Positions 11,261 to 21,521 of a stretch of 64,000 nt of DNA are shown here, piece after piece. Position 1 is the stretch's first letter, and each line of letters opens with the position of its first letter. The DNA lies in NCBI RefSeq assembly GCF_003013715.1, contig NC_072812.1, positions 2,480,001 through 2,544,000 of the forward strand, in the 5' to 3' direction. Under the pieces are notes generated by a model. It ran no database searches and was not told the DNA's origin. It saw nothing but the letters and a program-made list of their open reading frames with translations. Source of the stretch: Candidozyma auris. Lineage: Eukaryota; Ascomycota; Pichiomycetes; Serinales; Metschnikowiaceae. The position numbers and the translations under genes were made by a program.

Positions 11261-12343
11261 ATTGGGAACCATCCGTGGACTAAGTTATATCTATAGAGCA
11301 GCGGCTTCTTGCGAGGCCAGCGGCCGCTGCATGACACTGGAAAGGATTCTTTACAGATAACACGGGGTTTTGTAGAAAGTAGTTTGGGTTTGCTGTCAGG
11401 TTTCTTTACATCCAGATTTTGCCTTTGATGTTTTGTTGTCAGCAAGGCAGTGTTGGGCGTATTTTGGATCATGGCAAACACACCAGCAAAATTTCAATGA
11501 CGAATATCACCCAGTGGCCACTAAAAAGCATATCTGCGACGTTGATATTGTCAAAAAGGAGAATCACAAAAAAAAATTCAAGCAAATATCAAGTTTCATT
11601 AACCCAGCCTCTGACTAAAGCCGATGCCTCAAAAGTAGAACTGTTTAGCTTTCTTCGTTGTATATTGATGTGAAGCTCCATGCATACTGATGGGCAGAAT
11701 TGGATACCATCATATTTGCAAACTCGTAGAAGTAACCGTGACTTTTTCTACAAATAGATTGTTAGTCAATGACACGAACCTTGTATTTCCTGCGGATTCG
11801 ACTTTCTGAGACGATTTTCTCAAACTACTATTCGCTGGACCAGCGTATTGGAAACGTGAATATTGTATTGTCGATATTTCTTTGCGGTGCAAGAGAAACT
11901 CTATAAGTCATTTATATTCAACTTTAGCTGTGCATCACCTGTGCGTCAAGAATTTGCTCAGATGGTCGGAGAGAAAAAATGCACTGCGTGATTAACGGAC
12001 AGGGTGAATCTCGTTGCAGTAAAGGCTTCATTTGCCTATCAACAAATGCTTGTAGGCTGATATGATAATCACATCATGCTTGCCATTAGCCTCAAAGAAG
12101 TGCGACGAACAAAAAAGAAAAGTAAGACAAATTCATGACGATCCTGGTGTGGAATGAAAATATCCACCCACAAATGAGTTCACTGCGTCATTCCCTTTGC
12201 AATGGCATTGATGTCGTAGCAAGAGCTCACCTCAAGTGTAATTTCCCGAGTCGAAAAATCTCTGCTGGTAATCATCATTGCAGACCAAATGCACGATATC
12301 CTCTTAAAGCATTCATATAGTTTTTCCTTTCAATACCTGGCAT
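11261..12343. other. Convergent 3' spacer between SEC14 and IBA57
   Basis: This 1.1-kb AT-rich spacer lies between converging genes. I see no open frame worth calling, no tRNA and no convincing snoRNA box pattern. A NotI-type GCGGCCGC palindrome sits near 11322. Confidence 0.5.
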
Positions 12344-13609
12344 TCACTCTTCAGGCCACCATTCTGGCAAATGCACCGTGGCGTCAATGTCTTTCCCCAC
12401 GCCAGGAACGCCGACTTTCAACCGATTGTCCTTCTGAACCAGATCCAAATTCACCAACGCAAAGCCCATCCTTCCTCTCACAGCTAGAAGCTTGCCAATT
12501 TTGCTTTTTCGTATCGTTTTGCTCGAGTTCCCAAAAGGAGAAGAGGCAGCCTGTTTAGGAGCTTCCTGGGTGACTGGCTCCAAAGAGATATCACCAACTT
12601 CTGCAGCAGCAAGCTTCTCCAAATCTCCCTCGTCCCCCGAGAACGATACAGGAGCCACCCTCTTCCGAATCACCCCACCGTTGTAGGTCCTAATAGTGAG
12701 CTCTTGCCCCACGTAGCATCCTTTCTCCAAACTCAACCCATTAATATAGTCCAAATTGCACTCAAACGGCAAGAGACTCATGCCCTGTGGGGCATCTGCC
12801 GTTTCAAAAAGCCCGTTCACGAACCTTCTGTCGGTGATGAGATTGGGCAGCACTTCCTTCACATCGAAGCGATCCTTAAAACGCTTGGAGAATATACCAG
12901 CCGGGTCTTCCGTTTCAACGTTGGTCAAGATCTTGAGCCCAAAGTTCGGGATCCTATTGTCAATGGCAAAGCCAGCTACGTTGGGTGCAAAATTCCGGTT
13001 GAACACATGCTCCTCAGAAACAAGCTTGTTTGCCATTTCCAACGCCCCAGAAGGATCTCCCGTGCACATATACGTCGTCTGTAAGTCGTCTAGCCACTCT
13101 TCAAATTCAGGCGTCTCGTTGAAGTAGTAGTAAGAATGCATATTTTCCACCGCCTCTATCTTCACCTTGGCACTAAGCTTGTGGATCTTGAGAAGCAGCT
13201 GAAGCGATTGTGCGTACCGAGGATCAACCTCCACAAGAAACTGCGCCTCGTTTATCTCTTTTCCAAAGCTTTCACAAAGCGTGTGGTAGGGAAATGCATA
13301 CATGAAGCAGTCGTTGACGACTCTGCCCTTTGAATTGAGAAACATCGACGCCACACCATCTCTCCGCACAAATATGTTTTCATCTGGATCAAATATGTCC
13401 TCATGCATAAGTCCCCAGTTTGTCAGCGGGTCTATGAGTTTTTGGAGCTCCAAATGACGATTTTCGTTTTCGCTGATGGTGTGCTGCTTTTTCTTCACCA
13501 CATTTGGAAGAAGCCTAGTTGTGACAAGCCCATTAAGAAATTTAGACGAGTCCACGCCTCGTATTCTGATCATGGACCGGGGAATCCGCGCTATTCCGCT
13601 CCACGACAT
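12344..13609 (-). CDS. IBA57: Iba57-type mitochondrial Fe-S cluster maturation factor
   Basis: Iba57 works in the mitochondrial matrix with Isa1/Isa2 to assemble [4Fe-4S] clusters for aconitase-type and radical-SAM enzymes. It belongs to the folate-binding YgfZ/GcvT-like family. The 421-residue product carries the family signature KGCYVGQE with its conserved cysteine at residue 298, followed by LTIRTYNGGVIRKR. The N-terminus reads SGIARIPRSMIRIRGVDSSKFLNGLVTTRLLPN, that is, a basic stretch suited to mitochondrial import running into the conserved start of the folate-binding fold. The gene lies 132 bp downstream of the carnitine acyltransferase start on the same strand, and that gap must hold its promoter; the gap contains CTGTGTGCAC, one base off the recurrent decamer. 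S. cerevisiae Iba57 is somewhat longer. Confidence 0.9.
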   Translation of the reverse strand: MSWSGIARIPRSMIRIRGVDSSKFLNGLVTTRLLPNVVKKKQHTISENENRHLELQKLIDPLTNWGLMHEDIFDPDENIFVRRDGVASMFLNSKGRVVNDCFMYAFPYHTLCESFGKEINEAQFLVEVDPRYAQSLQLLLKIHKLSAKVKIEAVENMHSYYYFNETPEFEEWLDDLQTTYMCTGDPSGALEMANKLVSEEHVFNRNFAPNVAGFAIDNRIPNFGLKILTNVETEDPAGIFSKRFKDRFDVKEVLPNLITDRRFVNGLFETADAPQGMSLLPFECNLDYINGLSLEKGCYVGQELTIRTYNGGVIRKRVAPVSFSGDEGDLEKLAAAEVGDISLEPVTQEAPKQAASSPFGNSSKTIRKSKIGKLLAVRGRMGFALVNLDLVQKDNRLKVGVPGVGKDIDATVHLPEWWPEE

Positions 13610-13741
13610 GCTCTAAAAGTAGATAGTAGTACGCTTACTAAAGGCAGGGAGAAGATAAGTCGCACTGTGTGCACTATTATCAACGCTTTGTATCATTACT
13701 ACTATAAATATGTACCGAATAAATAAAACGGCGTCTGCCAC

Positions 13742-16333
13742 TCAGAGACGCGACATGGGCACCTCGCGCCCAATCTGGTTCTTCCTTCTCAGCTGCTGCT
13801 GCTGCTGTGGCTGGAAGTATTCGCCCTGCGTCATCACCTGGTCAAGACTAGGCAGCAGCACGTCTGGCTGCAAACGGTCCCTTATCTGGTCGTTGAGAGA
13901 GATCTTTTGCCTGAGATCCGGCTGTTGAGGAAGCTGTATTCCGTGGTGAGGTTGCTTCACCATTCCGTACAAATTGCCGCTTGAAGTGACCCGAGAACCG
14001 GATTTGGACGTCAAGCTGGATGTTGTGCTACTCAAGTAAGATTCCTCGCGAGAGAGCTCCTCACGCCTAATCTCAACCTCGTCAACGTCAAAGTAACCGT
14101 ATCCACCGAGATAGTTGAATTCGTCGTCCTTGTTGTCGTCGGAATTGCTTCCAGACTCATGAGGTCTTGGAACCTCCTTGGCAGGGGACTCTGGTTTCCA
14201 CAACAGCGAGGTTGAGTCGATGCGGAGATCAATTGGGTGCTTGGTCGAGTGCAAGTCCTTGTTGACGTTTTTCAACTCTCTTTCGATTCTGAGGCGCTTG
14301 AGCTCGTACTTTCTGGTCTCAGTATCGGCCATTTCCTCCAACAAGTCTGCTTCTCCACGAAGGATGTTCTTCACTTCCTTCATCACAGAACGAAACGTGC
14401 TGAGGAAACGCTCGGTTTGCCGGAACTTCGACGACACCGTCACCACAACCTTATCTCTGTGGATGATGTAGCCAATACCGAAGCCTTGCTCAACAGCAGG
14501 GGCGATTCCAAAAAGATGCAACGCTGGGTTCCCACAATTGCTTATCAAAAGTTCGGCGCCAGTGAGTCTTTCAATAGACTCATTTGACAAAAACGGAATA
14601 TACGTATTGGCCATCTCTTCAACGGGCGGAATTGGCTCTAAGCCCTCGACATTCTTATTGATCTCGTTGAGATTGGCAACAGCACTAGGCTTTTTCATAA
14701 CTTGGAGCAACGCGCCGATATGACGCTCGAAGCCATGTCCCAACATCGCATCTCTATACTGCTTTGTGTGAGCAAGGGCACAAGACTTAAAGGTAGTCCA
14801 TTTTTTCTCATTATCTGCCGAAGTGATGAACAACCTAACGAGGTTTTCGATCTGTTCGTTTTGAACAGCAATTAACTCGGTTCGAGCGTCACGGAATTTT
14901 CGTGTGGTGATGGGCTCCAACGTGTTGGCAATCTTGCCGTACAACGCATAGTGTGCAACCTGGAATCCCACTTGCAAAAAGGAGTCGGGCAGAAGACCCA
15001 GTTTGCTCAAAAGATGAGAATCGAGCTTCATTGTCAAGCTCTTATACTCGTGCTGGTTGAGGAGATCTGCAAGTCTCGTTTCTGAAAGGTGAATCAAGTG
15101 CTGAAGCTCTGGGGTCTTCTTGAAATGGAGCTCTTTCACGATTGGCTTCACATCGCTTTCTTTACCAGAGACAAACTGAACTGTCTCGTCGAACAAGGTG
15201 TTTTCGGCACCGTTGATGTTCCTAGCAAGCTTCAAAATGGAATCGGTATAAATATCACTGATGAATCTCAAGATCGCAGTACTATCCATCAGTGACGATT
15301 CCCACACAACACCAGCAACTGCGTTGGCAGTAACGATCAATTGAAGCTTATCGTACCATCGTGAAGTACACGATCCCACCTGGATGCTTGTTCCTTCGTG
15401 CAATCGAGAGGTACCGTGGGAAATGACCTGAGTCTTTTCCTGATCCGTCTTTGGAGAGCTGTTTGAGTCAAGCACCACCACAAAGAGTGCGTTGTCAATG
15501 GCCTCTAAGTACTCTTTGTTTGATTTTTTCAACTCCATTCTGGCAGTTCTCCACTGTCCATATGTCTGGGTGGTTATGGCGCCGATACCATTGTTGACAG
15601 CGGTGATTTTATCCACCGAAGAAGCATCGTCCATAATGGCCTGCACCATGGGCGCCAATTCAGCGTCGTTGAACCAGAGCTGATGCTTTGGGTTCTTTGT
15701 TACATCATCACATTTGGTAAGCACCTCCAAAGTGTAGAACTGGTTGTTGCAAATGAAAAGCACGTGGCGCGAGTCGTTGAAGTGCTTGTACTTGGAAATG
15801 GTGATGTGGTGGTACTCCTGCAGCTCGTCAGGGACCCTGGTCGTGCCAAACAAGTTCATGTAGCACTTCATCGTGAGGGGAGTGCCTGATTTTGGGGTCA
15901 CATCGGGTTTCAAGGTGCCATTACGCAAACTGACAATGAATTTCAAAGTCGAATTCACCAAAGACGCCGTTCTCTGTGCCTGATTGGGCGGATTGATCGT
16001 CTGGGCGTAAGGATCCTCCTCAAGCACCAAAAAGGGGTTCCTGGGAAGAATGTCACCTTTCAAGTCGCCGTAGATGCCAGGATAGCTCTCGCCGTTGATG
16101 GCGTTCAAATAGCACGTGACGTCTGGGTTCTGCAGAGCCGCCACAAGGTGTTTCTGGATGAGCGAGACTGTTTTGTTCGACATCAATTGAGCAGCTTCAT
16201 CGAGGATTTCCGAATATTCTTCTACAGAAAGAAGCGGTTTCAAAGCGGCGAGAATTTGCTGGGTAGACTCTGCCAACGCCGGCACGGGGAGGCGAGGGAG
16301 GTCTTCCTCGTACTGAAAAAGCGAGTATTTCAT
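13742..16333 (-). CDS. YAT2: Yat2-type carnitine acyltransferase homologue, catalytic His apparently absent
   Basis: Carnitine acetyltransferases move acetyl groups between CoA and carnitine; yeasts use them to shuttle acetyl units to mitochondria on non-fermentable carbon. The 863-residue product has the choline/carnitine acyltransferase layout: an N-terminal PRLPVPAL motif, MKCYMNLFGTTRVP, a central SRWYDKLQLIVT, and QGFGIGYIIHRDK with VSSKFRQTERF. It is longer than the usual 600-670 residues because of a C-terminal tail (from about 700) that is charged and then Gln-rich; long size is typical of Yat2. At the position of the catalytic His (YEH in mammalian CrAT) it reads W-E-S, with Ser346. 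The STS substrate motif reads L-I-S before NCGNP. Neither change is a CTG effect. Whether all Yat2 proteins share this I cannot check. Confidence 0.85.
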   Translation of the reverse strand: MKYSLFQYEEDLPRLPVPALAESTQQILAALKPLLSVEEYSEILDEAAQLMSNKTVSLIQKHLVAALQNPDVTCYLNAINGESYPGIYGDLKGDILPRNPFLVLEEDPYAQTINPPNQAQRTASLVNSTLKFIVSLRNGTLKPDVTPKSGTPLTMKCYMNLFGTTRVPDELQEYHHITISKYKHFNDSRHVLFICNNQFYTLEVLTKCDDVTKNPKHQLWFNDAELAPMVQAIMDDASSVDKITAVNNGIGAITTQTYGQWRTARMELKKSNKEYLEAIDNALFVVVLDSNSSPKTDQEKTQVISHGTSRLHEGTSIQVGSCTSRWYDKLQLIVTANAVAGVVWESSLMDSTAILRFISDIYTDSILKLARNINGAENTLFDETVQFVSGKESDVKPIVKELHFKKTPELQHLIHLSETRLADLLNQHEYKSLTMKLDSHLLSKLGLLPDSFLQVGFQVAHYALYGKIANTLEPITTRKFRDARTELIAVQNEQIENLVRLFITSADNEKKWTTFKSCALAHTKQYRDAMLGHGFERHIGALLQVMKKPSAVANLNEINKNVEGLEPIPPVEEMANTYIPFLSNESIERLTGAELLISNCGNPALHLFGIAPAVEQGFGIGYIIHRDKVVVTVSSKFRQTERFLSTFRSVMKEVKNILRGEADLLEEMADTETRKYELKRLRIERELKNVNKDLHSTKHPIDLRIDSTSLLWKPESPAKEVPRPHESGSNSDDNKDDEFNYLGGYGYFDVDEVEIRREELSREESYLSSTTSSLTSKSGSRVTSSGNLYGMVKQPHHGIQLPQQPDLRQKISLNDQIRDRLQPDVLLPSLDQVMTQGEYFQPQQQQQLRRKNQIGREVPMSRL

Positions 16334-17144
16334 AGGAAATGGTGGAATCTCAAACAGGAATAAAGAAGGGGAATCTGATGATGTTTAAGTACCCCAGAAT
16401 TAAAGTGTGGGGGTGGTGGGCTTCCCCCGGTTGGATGCAGGACTGGTATTTGTCTGTGAGTGGAAAAGCACAAAACTATCTCCTAAGACAAAGAAGTAAA
16501 TAAAAAAAAAATCAAGGAATGGATTCGTTTTCGAAGCTGGCGAAAGTTGATCGAACTTTTTTGGACCTTGCGTGGGTTCGACTCGTGTGAAACACCTGCG
16601 AAGACTAATCGCCGAGAGATCTCGGAGTGCAGCCAATGAAAGTCCGGGATTTCGTCATGACGAAGAAATTGACAAGGAGGGGTGAGGGCTTGAGAACGTG
16701 TTGAAATTGGGAAAATTCACTGATGAGTTTTTGGGGTTCAAAACCCCACTAGAATGCGATCTATGGGGCCCTTCTGCTAAGTGTGTGGCGATTGAATAAT
16801 AAGTGAAAAGAACCAGAGGGTGAATACGATGCGTTCGAAAAGCCAATTTGTGTCTACGAGTATGTGGTTCTTGCTTTGAAGTACAATCAGAACTTTTAGA
16901 CCAATTATTGGTGGAAACCCGAGCCGAAGGGTAATGGTTTAGGAAAGGAGCACGCAAGGATCGCCGAAGAACCGTTGCACATGAACTGTGAATGATAATT
17001 CTATGCTATCTGGAAGGAACCAAGGAAATGGGTTGATCTGGTGGCTCTGAATGTGAGGCGATTTCTTATATTAACAAACGATCGATTGTGACTCGTTGTT
17101 TACAATAGTAAGATTCCAAGGCCATGAAGGGAGAAGGCAAACTA

Positions 17145-17227
17145 GAAACACGATGTTTTGAATTCTCTAGAATGCAAACTTGAAACACGGTGTTTTGAAT
17201 TCCCTTGAAACTCGATGTTTTGAATTC
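17145..17227. repeat. Three copies of a 21-bp unit
   Basis: The unit GAAACACGATGTTTTGAATTC occurs at 17145-17165, with one change at 17182-17202 (GAAACACGGTG...) and one change at 17207-17227 (GAAACTCGATG...). The copies are separated by 16 and 4 bases. No coding role is visible. Confidence 0.85.
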
Positions 17228-18254
17228 TTCACGGTGTAGATGCCGCCCCAGGAACATTATGCATTGATCTCCTAGCACCTTTCACAAAATAAGTATCTCC
17301 AACTTCAGTATTGAGAAGGCTTCCTCGAGATTGCACCAATCAGTAGGAGCCTGGCAAGTTGCTATGATTGTCATATCCTGTGGAGCTTTTGAGAATCATG
17401 TTGCTGGCGGAGGCTGAACTGCGAGTCAAGGAGAAGTCAGCATCCCCCAGCAACTGAGCTTGAGATTATCAAATCAAAGAAATACTTCCCTATCTTTGGA
17501 GAAGACACCTCAATAAAGTCGAGACTCTCCTGTTTTTCAGTGCTGGTGGGTTTGTCACTAATTTTAGCTACTTATCAGCCTCAACTGCCACTGATGCTGG
17601 TATACGGTAAAAGTACCTACGTCAAAACACGAATTTGTCTTGCAGAATGAAACATCACAGGCATGAACAGTTATTACCTTTCATTCGATTGGCTTCGTCC
17701 ATCAAGGCGTCAAATGAAAACGTAACAATACTCTCTATTACTGTGAATTTGCTCAAGAGTAAGTACACCAAAAAAGAAAAGAATAAGGGAAAAAGAGGAA
17801 AAGAGAAGAGATAACAACTACTTCAAGGCTCTTTCAGCAAAAGTGAAATCTACACTTGGCTAAGGAAACAAGCTTTAAGACGTCATGATGTCAACATTAC
17901 AGGCCATTTACAAGCGACCTGAACTCAAACAGTCAATTCGCTCATCTGAATATGCTCTTTTCATAACCCACATTGTTCAATTTCTGTTGTGATAAGGCTC
18001 CTTGCAAACGTCATCAACGTTACATTTGTTACTTGGCCCGTTGCATTTGAAAGCACATTTCCACAAAACTGACAAATACGTAAAGCCATCCCCAGAAACG
18101 TCGGTTCCAGAACAAATGCCAATTACAGATTGTGCCACAAAACGATTTGATACATTTTCCTGAGAGCCACTCAAAATCGGAAACTTACCACTTTTTCGTA
18201 AATCGCTACTACGAAATCTTTGATTGCAAAAATGCCGTGCTCTTTTTCCCGTTG

Positions 18255-18592
18255 TGGCACGCTCACCTCCTAAAAGAGGTGTAGCCCACACAATTGACAC
18301 TGCCACTTTCTTATAAGGCACACGGCGATCGGGAGAACTTCGGGTCGCCTGAACGTCCCGTTCCCGTCGGGCCTGGTGCACGGATGCGGAAAGCTTCTTT
18401 GATTCACACCCGTGCACCGAGGAGAGAGTTGTTCCAGGCGGGGGCTGAGCGTCAGCCTCTGTCAGTATCGAGGCTTGCTGACCCTCGGAAGTGGACTGGC
18501 TCCGTGTGGCCCGGGCTCATTTTCGGCGACACTTTGGGGGAGGTGGGCGCCTCATTGGACAAGCGAGGCGCATAATCAAACCGTCATTTTTT
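18255..18592 (+). ncRNA. Candidate structured non-coding RNA
   Basis: This GC-rich block stands out from AT-rich surroundings. It contains a chain of strong inverted repeats: CACCTC/GAGGTG (18264-18269 with 18276-18281), GGCGA/TCGCC (18324-18328 with 18345-18349), GGTGCACGG/CCGTGCACC (18375-18383 with 18410-18418), GTCAGC/GCTGAC (18451-18456 with 18477-18482) and GCGCCTC/GAGGCGC (18547-18553 with 18565-18571). A plus-strand T6 run at 18587-18592 would suit RNA polymerase III termination. GTGTAGCC (18279-18286) can pair with GGCGACAC (18525-18532) apart from one mismatch, closing the whole structure. The inferred length of about 340 nt is in the range of RNase MRP or RNase P RNA. GGGCTCATT at 18513-18521 resembles the end of mammalian MRP RNA, but I could not fit a full consensus. 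Both ends are inferred. Confidence 0.4.
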
Positions 18593-20309
18593 AGCAACTA
18601 CAATTGGCCGGTTGCGATCTGCTGGAGGGGTGACGCTGACGAAATCAAGTATGGGTGGGAGCTTTTCATGTGTCGGGCAAGAATGGTTGCCGCAAAAAAG
18701 GGGAATATGCATGTGCCATGTATTATGTATGTGCATGCGTATGTACCTGCATGTGCTGTCTCCAACAAACAACCTATCACATCGCGCCGTTGCGTCGAGA
18801 CAATAGCCACAAGATCGGCTATGCGTCAGGACAGTAGAGCTGTATTGGGCACGTCTGGTCCTAAACCACAAGTTCATTCTGGGAAATAACGTGAATAATC
18901 TCTACTATCTACCTTGGCCATGCTTCCTTGCAGAGTCCGTGAGCCGGGCAAGATGGGAAAAAGAGACAGAAAAATGAGTGTGCCTGCATCTATGTCCCTG
19001 CAGCCATGTGAGGTGCGTGCGGCTCATCCACTTTGTTGCCATTCTCCCTCGTCGCAAAAAAAAGGCTTAACAAATACCCAAACCCAGCGTCAGCTTGAAG
19101 AAGAGCACTATCTGGATCATGAACAGAAAAAAATAAAACACAAAAAAAAAAAGCTCAAAAAGTCAGCCAACAAAAAAACTACCAAAAGTACAAGCGACCC
19201 CTCAAATCCCAATTCCTCCAATCCTTGCCCTTCTGTCCCTTCGCAAAAATCAATTTTTCTCTGCAACTCCTATTTTGAGCCTCAGCTTTGCAGAGGAAAG
19301 CCTGTGAAAATGAAGGGCCAGAAAAGAGGCCGAAGCCAAAAGCCCTTAGAAATTCTTATCTGGCCTCGAATCGCCGCCAAAGCCCACACAAGCTACGCTT
19401 TGACGAAAACTAAACAAAGTCAAGCTTTGTCCATTGGATTCTTGAAGCACACGACGAATTTGTCATTGAAAGTGAAAAAGTGAAAAGGTTGTTGGAAAAA
19501 AAAAAAGAAAAAGAAAAGAAGGGGACATTTCTTCTGTCATTTTTGCAGCCATTGGGCAATTCAACCAATGGCAACGAAACATTCTAGTGTACATTTTCTG
19601 AAAAAGCATTCTTCAAGAAGCTTTACTGAGGGTTTTGTAATCTCCAAATTACACTAATGCAGTTTAATTCTTCAGCAATTTCTACTGAAGAAACACTATT
19701 GTCCAGTCAATCGTTCACAGCCGAAAATCTCTTCACAGCCCGCAAAAAATTTTGGAATCATCGGTTTGGTCCAATAGTAATCTAGACAAGGAGTCTTCCA
19801 ACTGGAGAAAGCAAAACTGGAGATTTGATGGTGTTGTCTGGATTCAATCCTAGAGATCATTAAGTTCTTCACAAAAGCTTCGAAGTCAAATTTTTCAATG
19901 CTTTTTCCACTATACCAGGAAACCATCCTTTCCCTGATTTGATTGTCGGATGCCACCAAGAGTGAACAACGGCTACCTTCACAGCACAAAATAGAATTCT
20001 TGCAAAATTTTTCAGAATTCAATTGACAACTTTTCCAACCTGAAATCTGGTTAGGCATCTTCATTTACAACTGGAATCGATGCTAAAACTCAGTGTTCCA
20101 AAAAACCTTCAAGAGAAATCTCCAAACAAGAGCTCTAAGCGCATACTTTCTTCACAGTTGGTGAGCTACCGAAAAACCGTCAATTTGAATCCGATGGATC
20201 GTCAACTGACAGCCCCTTAATAGACGGCTGAAGGCAAACTCGAGCTCGACTCGAACACAATGGCTTCACTTGTTCGTCTATTGTTGAAGACGTTTGACAA
20301 AAAGGAAGC

Positions 20310-20347
20310 AAAAAAAAAAAAAAAAAATAAAAAAAAAAAAAAAAAAA
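20310..20347. repeat. Long A tract with one T
   Basis: This is 38 bases of A interrupted by a single T at 20328. It is simple sequence and the length may be imprecise in an assembly. It lies between the gene-free region and the Crz-type gene. Confidence 0.8.
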
Positions 20348-20802
20348 CAGGCCTCCACTTTCTACCCAAACAATGTCCACGGCACTGGTGCTGCCTCCGC
20401 AGCATTCTCAGCGGTCTCCACAAAACAATGCTGCCATTTACGTGACCCACAGTAAATGTATCTCTTGTCGCTATGTATAATGGGACAGAAACTGCCTGCC
20501 GAGTATGTACTGTAAAACTCCTCTCGTGAACAACTGTAGCTGCGTCAGCCCTGCCAACGTCGAGCTAACAAATACGAAGCCTCCAGTGCCGTCTGTCGGA
20601 CCCGCCAACACCAGCACCAGCCCGCCTCCATTTGTTCTTGTTCCTTTTTTTTTTTTAATTTTTTTTCTTCGCCGATTTTTCGCCGATTTTTCGCCCTTTT
20701 CGAACTTCGTCCTTCACTAGACACATCTTCTACCGTTTCACTTCAAAAGCTCAGATCGTTAATCGCCGATTCGGCGCCGTGACCGGTGTCACCTCACGGT
20801 GT

Positions 20803-21490
20803 TTACCTCTGTAACGGCGGAAGCGCGATCGAGTGCTGGAAGTACGACGGGTGCTCGGTTTGGAGCCGGCCCTGCTCGGCCTCCTTGGCCTCGTCCATCA
20901 ACGGCTTGATACAGAGCCACCCAGTTTCGGTTCGAAAGTGCCTTGCAAGCGCATCGGACCGCGCAAACGTCTTGCCACACCCCCACTTCGTCACGCCGTC
21001 CTTGAGAAACCCTTCACATTTGAAGTTCTTCACCCCCTGGTGGAGGTGCTCGTGCCTCTTGCGGTCGTGCAGCCTGGCAAACGACTTGGGACACATCAGA
21101 CACTTGTACGGTCTCTCTGTCGAGTGTGTCTTCATGTGCAGCTTCAAGTTGTAGGGCTTGGGAAACGTCTTGCCACAAGTCTGGCACGTGTGCTTCGTCA
21201 GCGCCTGGTCGGCCCCTACAGACTTATAGTCAGAGCGGCGCCGGCGCTTGCTCGCGGGAGAAACCGTGTAGCTCACCAACGAGTTGTAGTTGATGCTTGT
21301 CCCTGGCACCTTGAGCAGCTCGTCCAGGTCTCTTCTTTGCACGTCTCCCGAAACCAGGCTCGGGCTGAGCGGGTACGCTACTCCCGACCCGGCCCCGGTG
21401 GCCACCAGGCCTGGCGAGTACCTGCTGGGGACCACGGGCTGCACCACGGGCTGCATCAAGATGGCGCTCTGTTGTTGCTGTTGATGTTGC

Positions 21491-21521
<31 letters not shown>

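Larger units (their letters stand above)
16334..20802. other. Longest stretch without protein genes (4.5 kb)
   Basis: This interval lies upstream of the carnitine acyltransferase gene and downstream of the Crz-type gene. Open frames in it are short or have low-complexity composition. It contains the structured RNA candidate at 18255-18592, a three-copy 21-bp repeat at 17145-17227, TTTYGCAGCCA at 19541-19551 and a long A tract at 20310-20347. A region this long without genes is unusual beside neighbouring spacers of 0.1-2.6 kb. A non-coding RNA locus or a centromere-type region is possible but not shown. Confidence 0.5.

Noticed and set aside
16733..16750. GGGGTTCAAAACCCC, a tRNA T-arm-like hairpin
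   Set aside because: The required matching acceptor strand and the D and anticodon arms are not found upstream at the right distances.
18181..18192. AAACTTACCA resembling a U1 snRNA 5' end
   Set aside because: U1 5' ends are nearly invariant (AUACUUACCU) and two positions differ. The same 10-mer occurs at 37030-37039 as the reverse of an intron donor, so it is more likely chance or a donor site.
17977..18417. Minus-strand open frame of 146 codons with a Cys-rich end
   Set aside because: It overlaps the hairpin-dense RNA candidate, and its composition changes with local GC content rather than like a protein. Its end (CAFKCNGPSNKCN) is too short to call.
18914..19483. Plus-strand open frame of 189 codons
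   Set aside because: It is dominated by AAA/AAG runs and Ser/Pro tracts from low-complexity DNA, with no domain and no conserved-looking segment.
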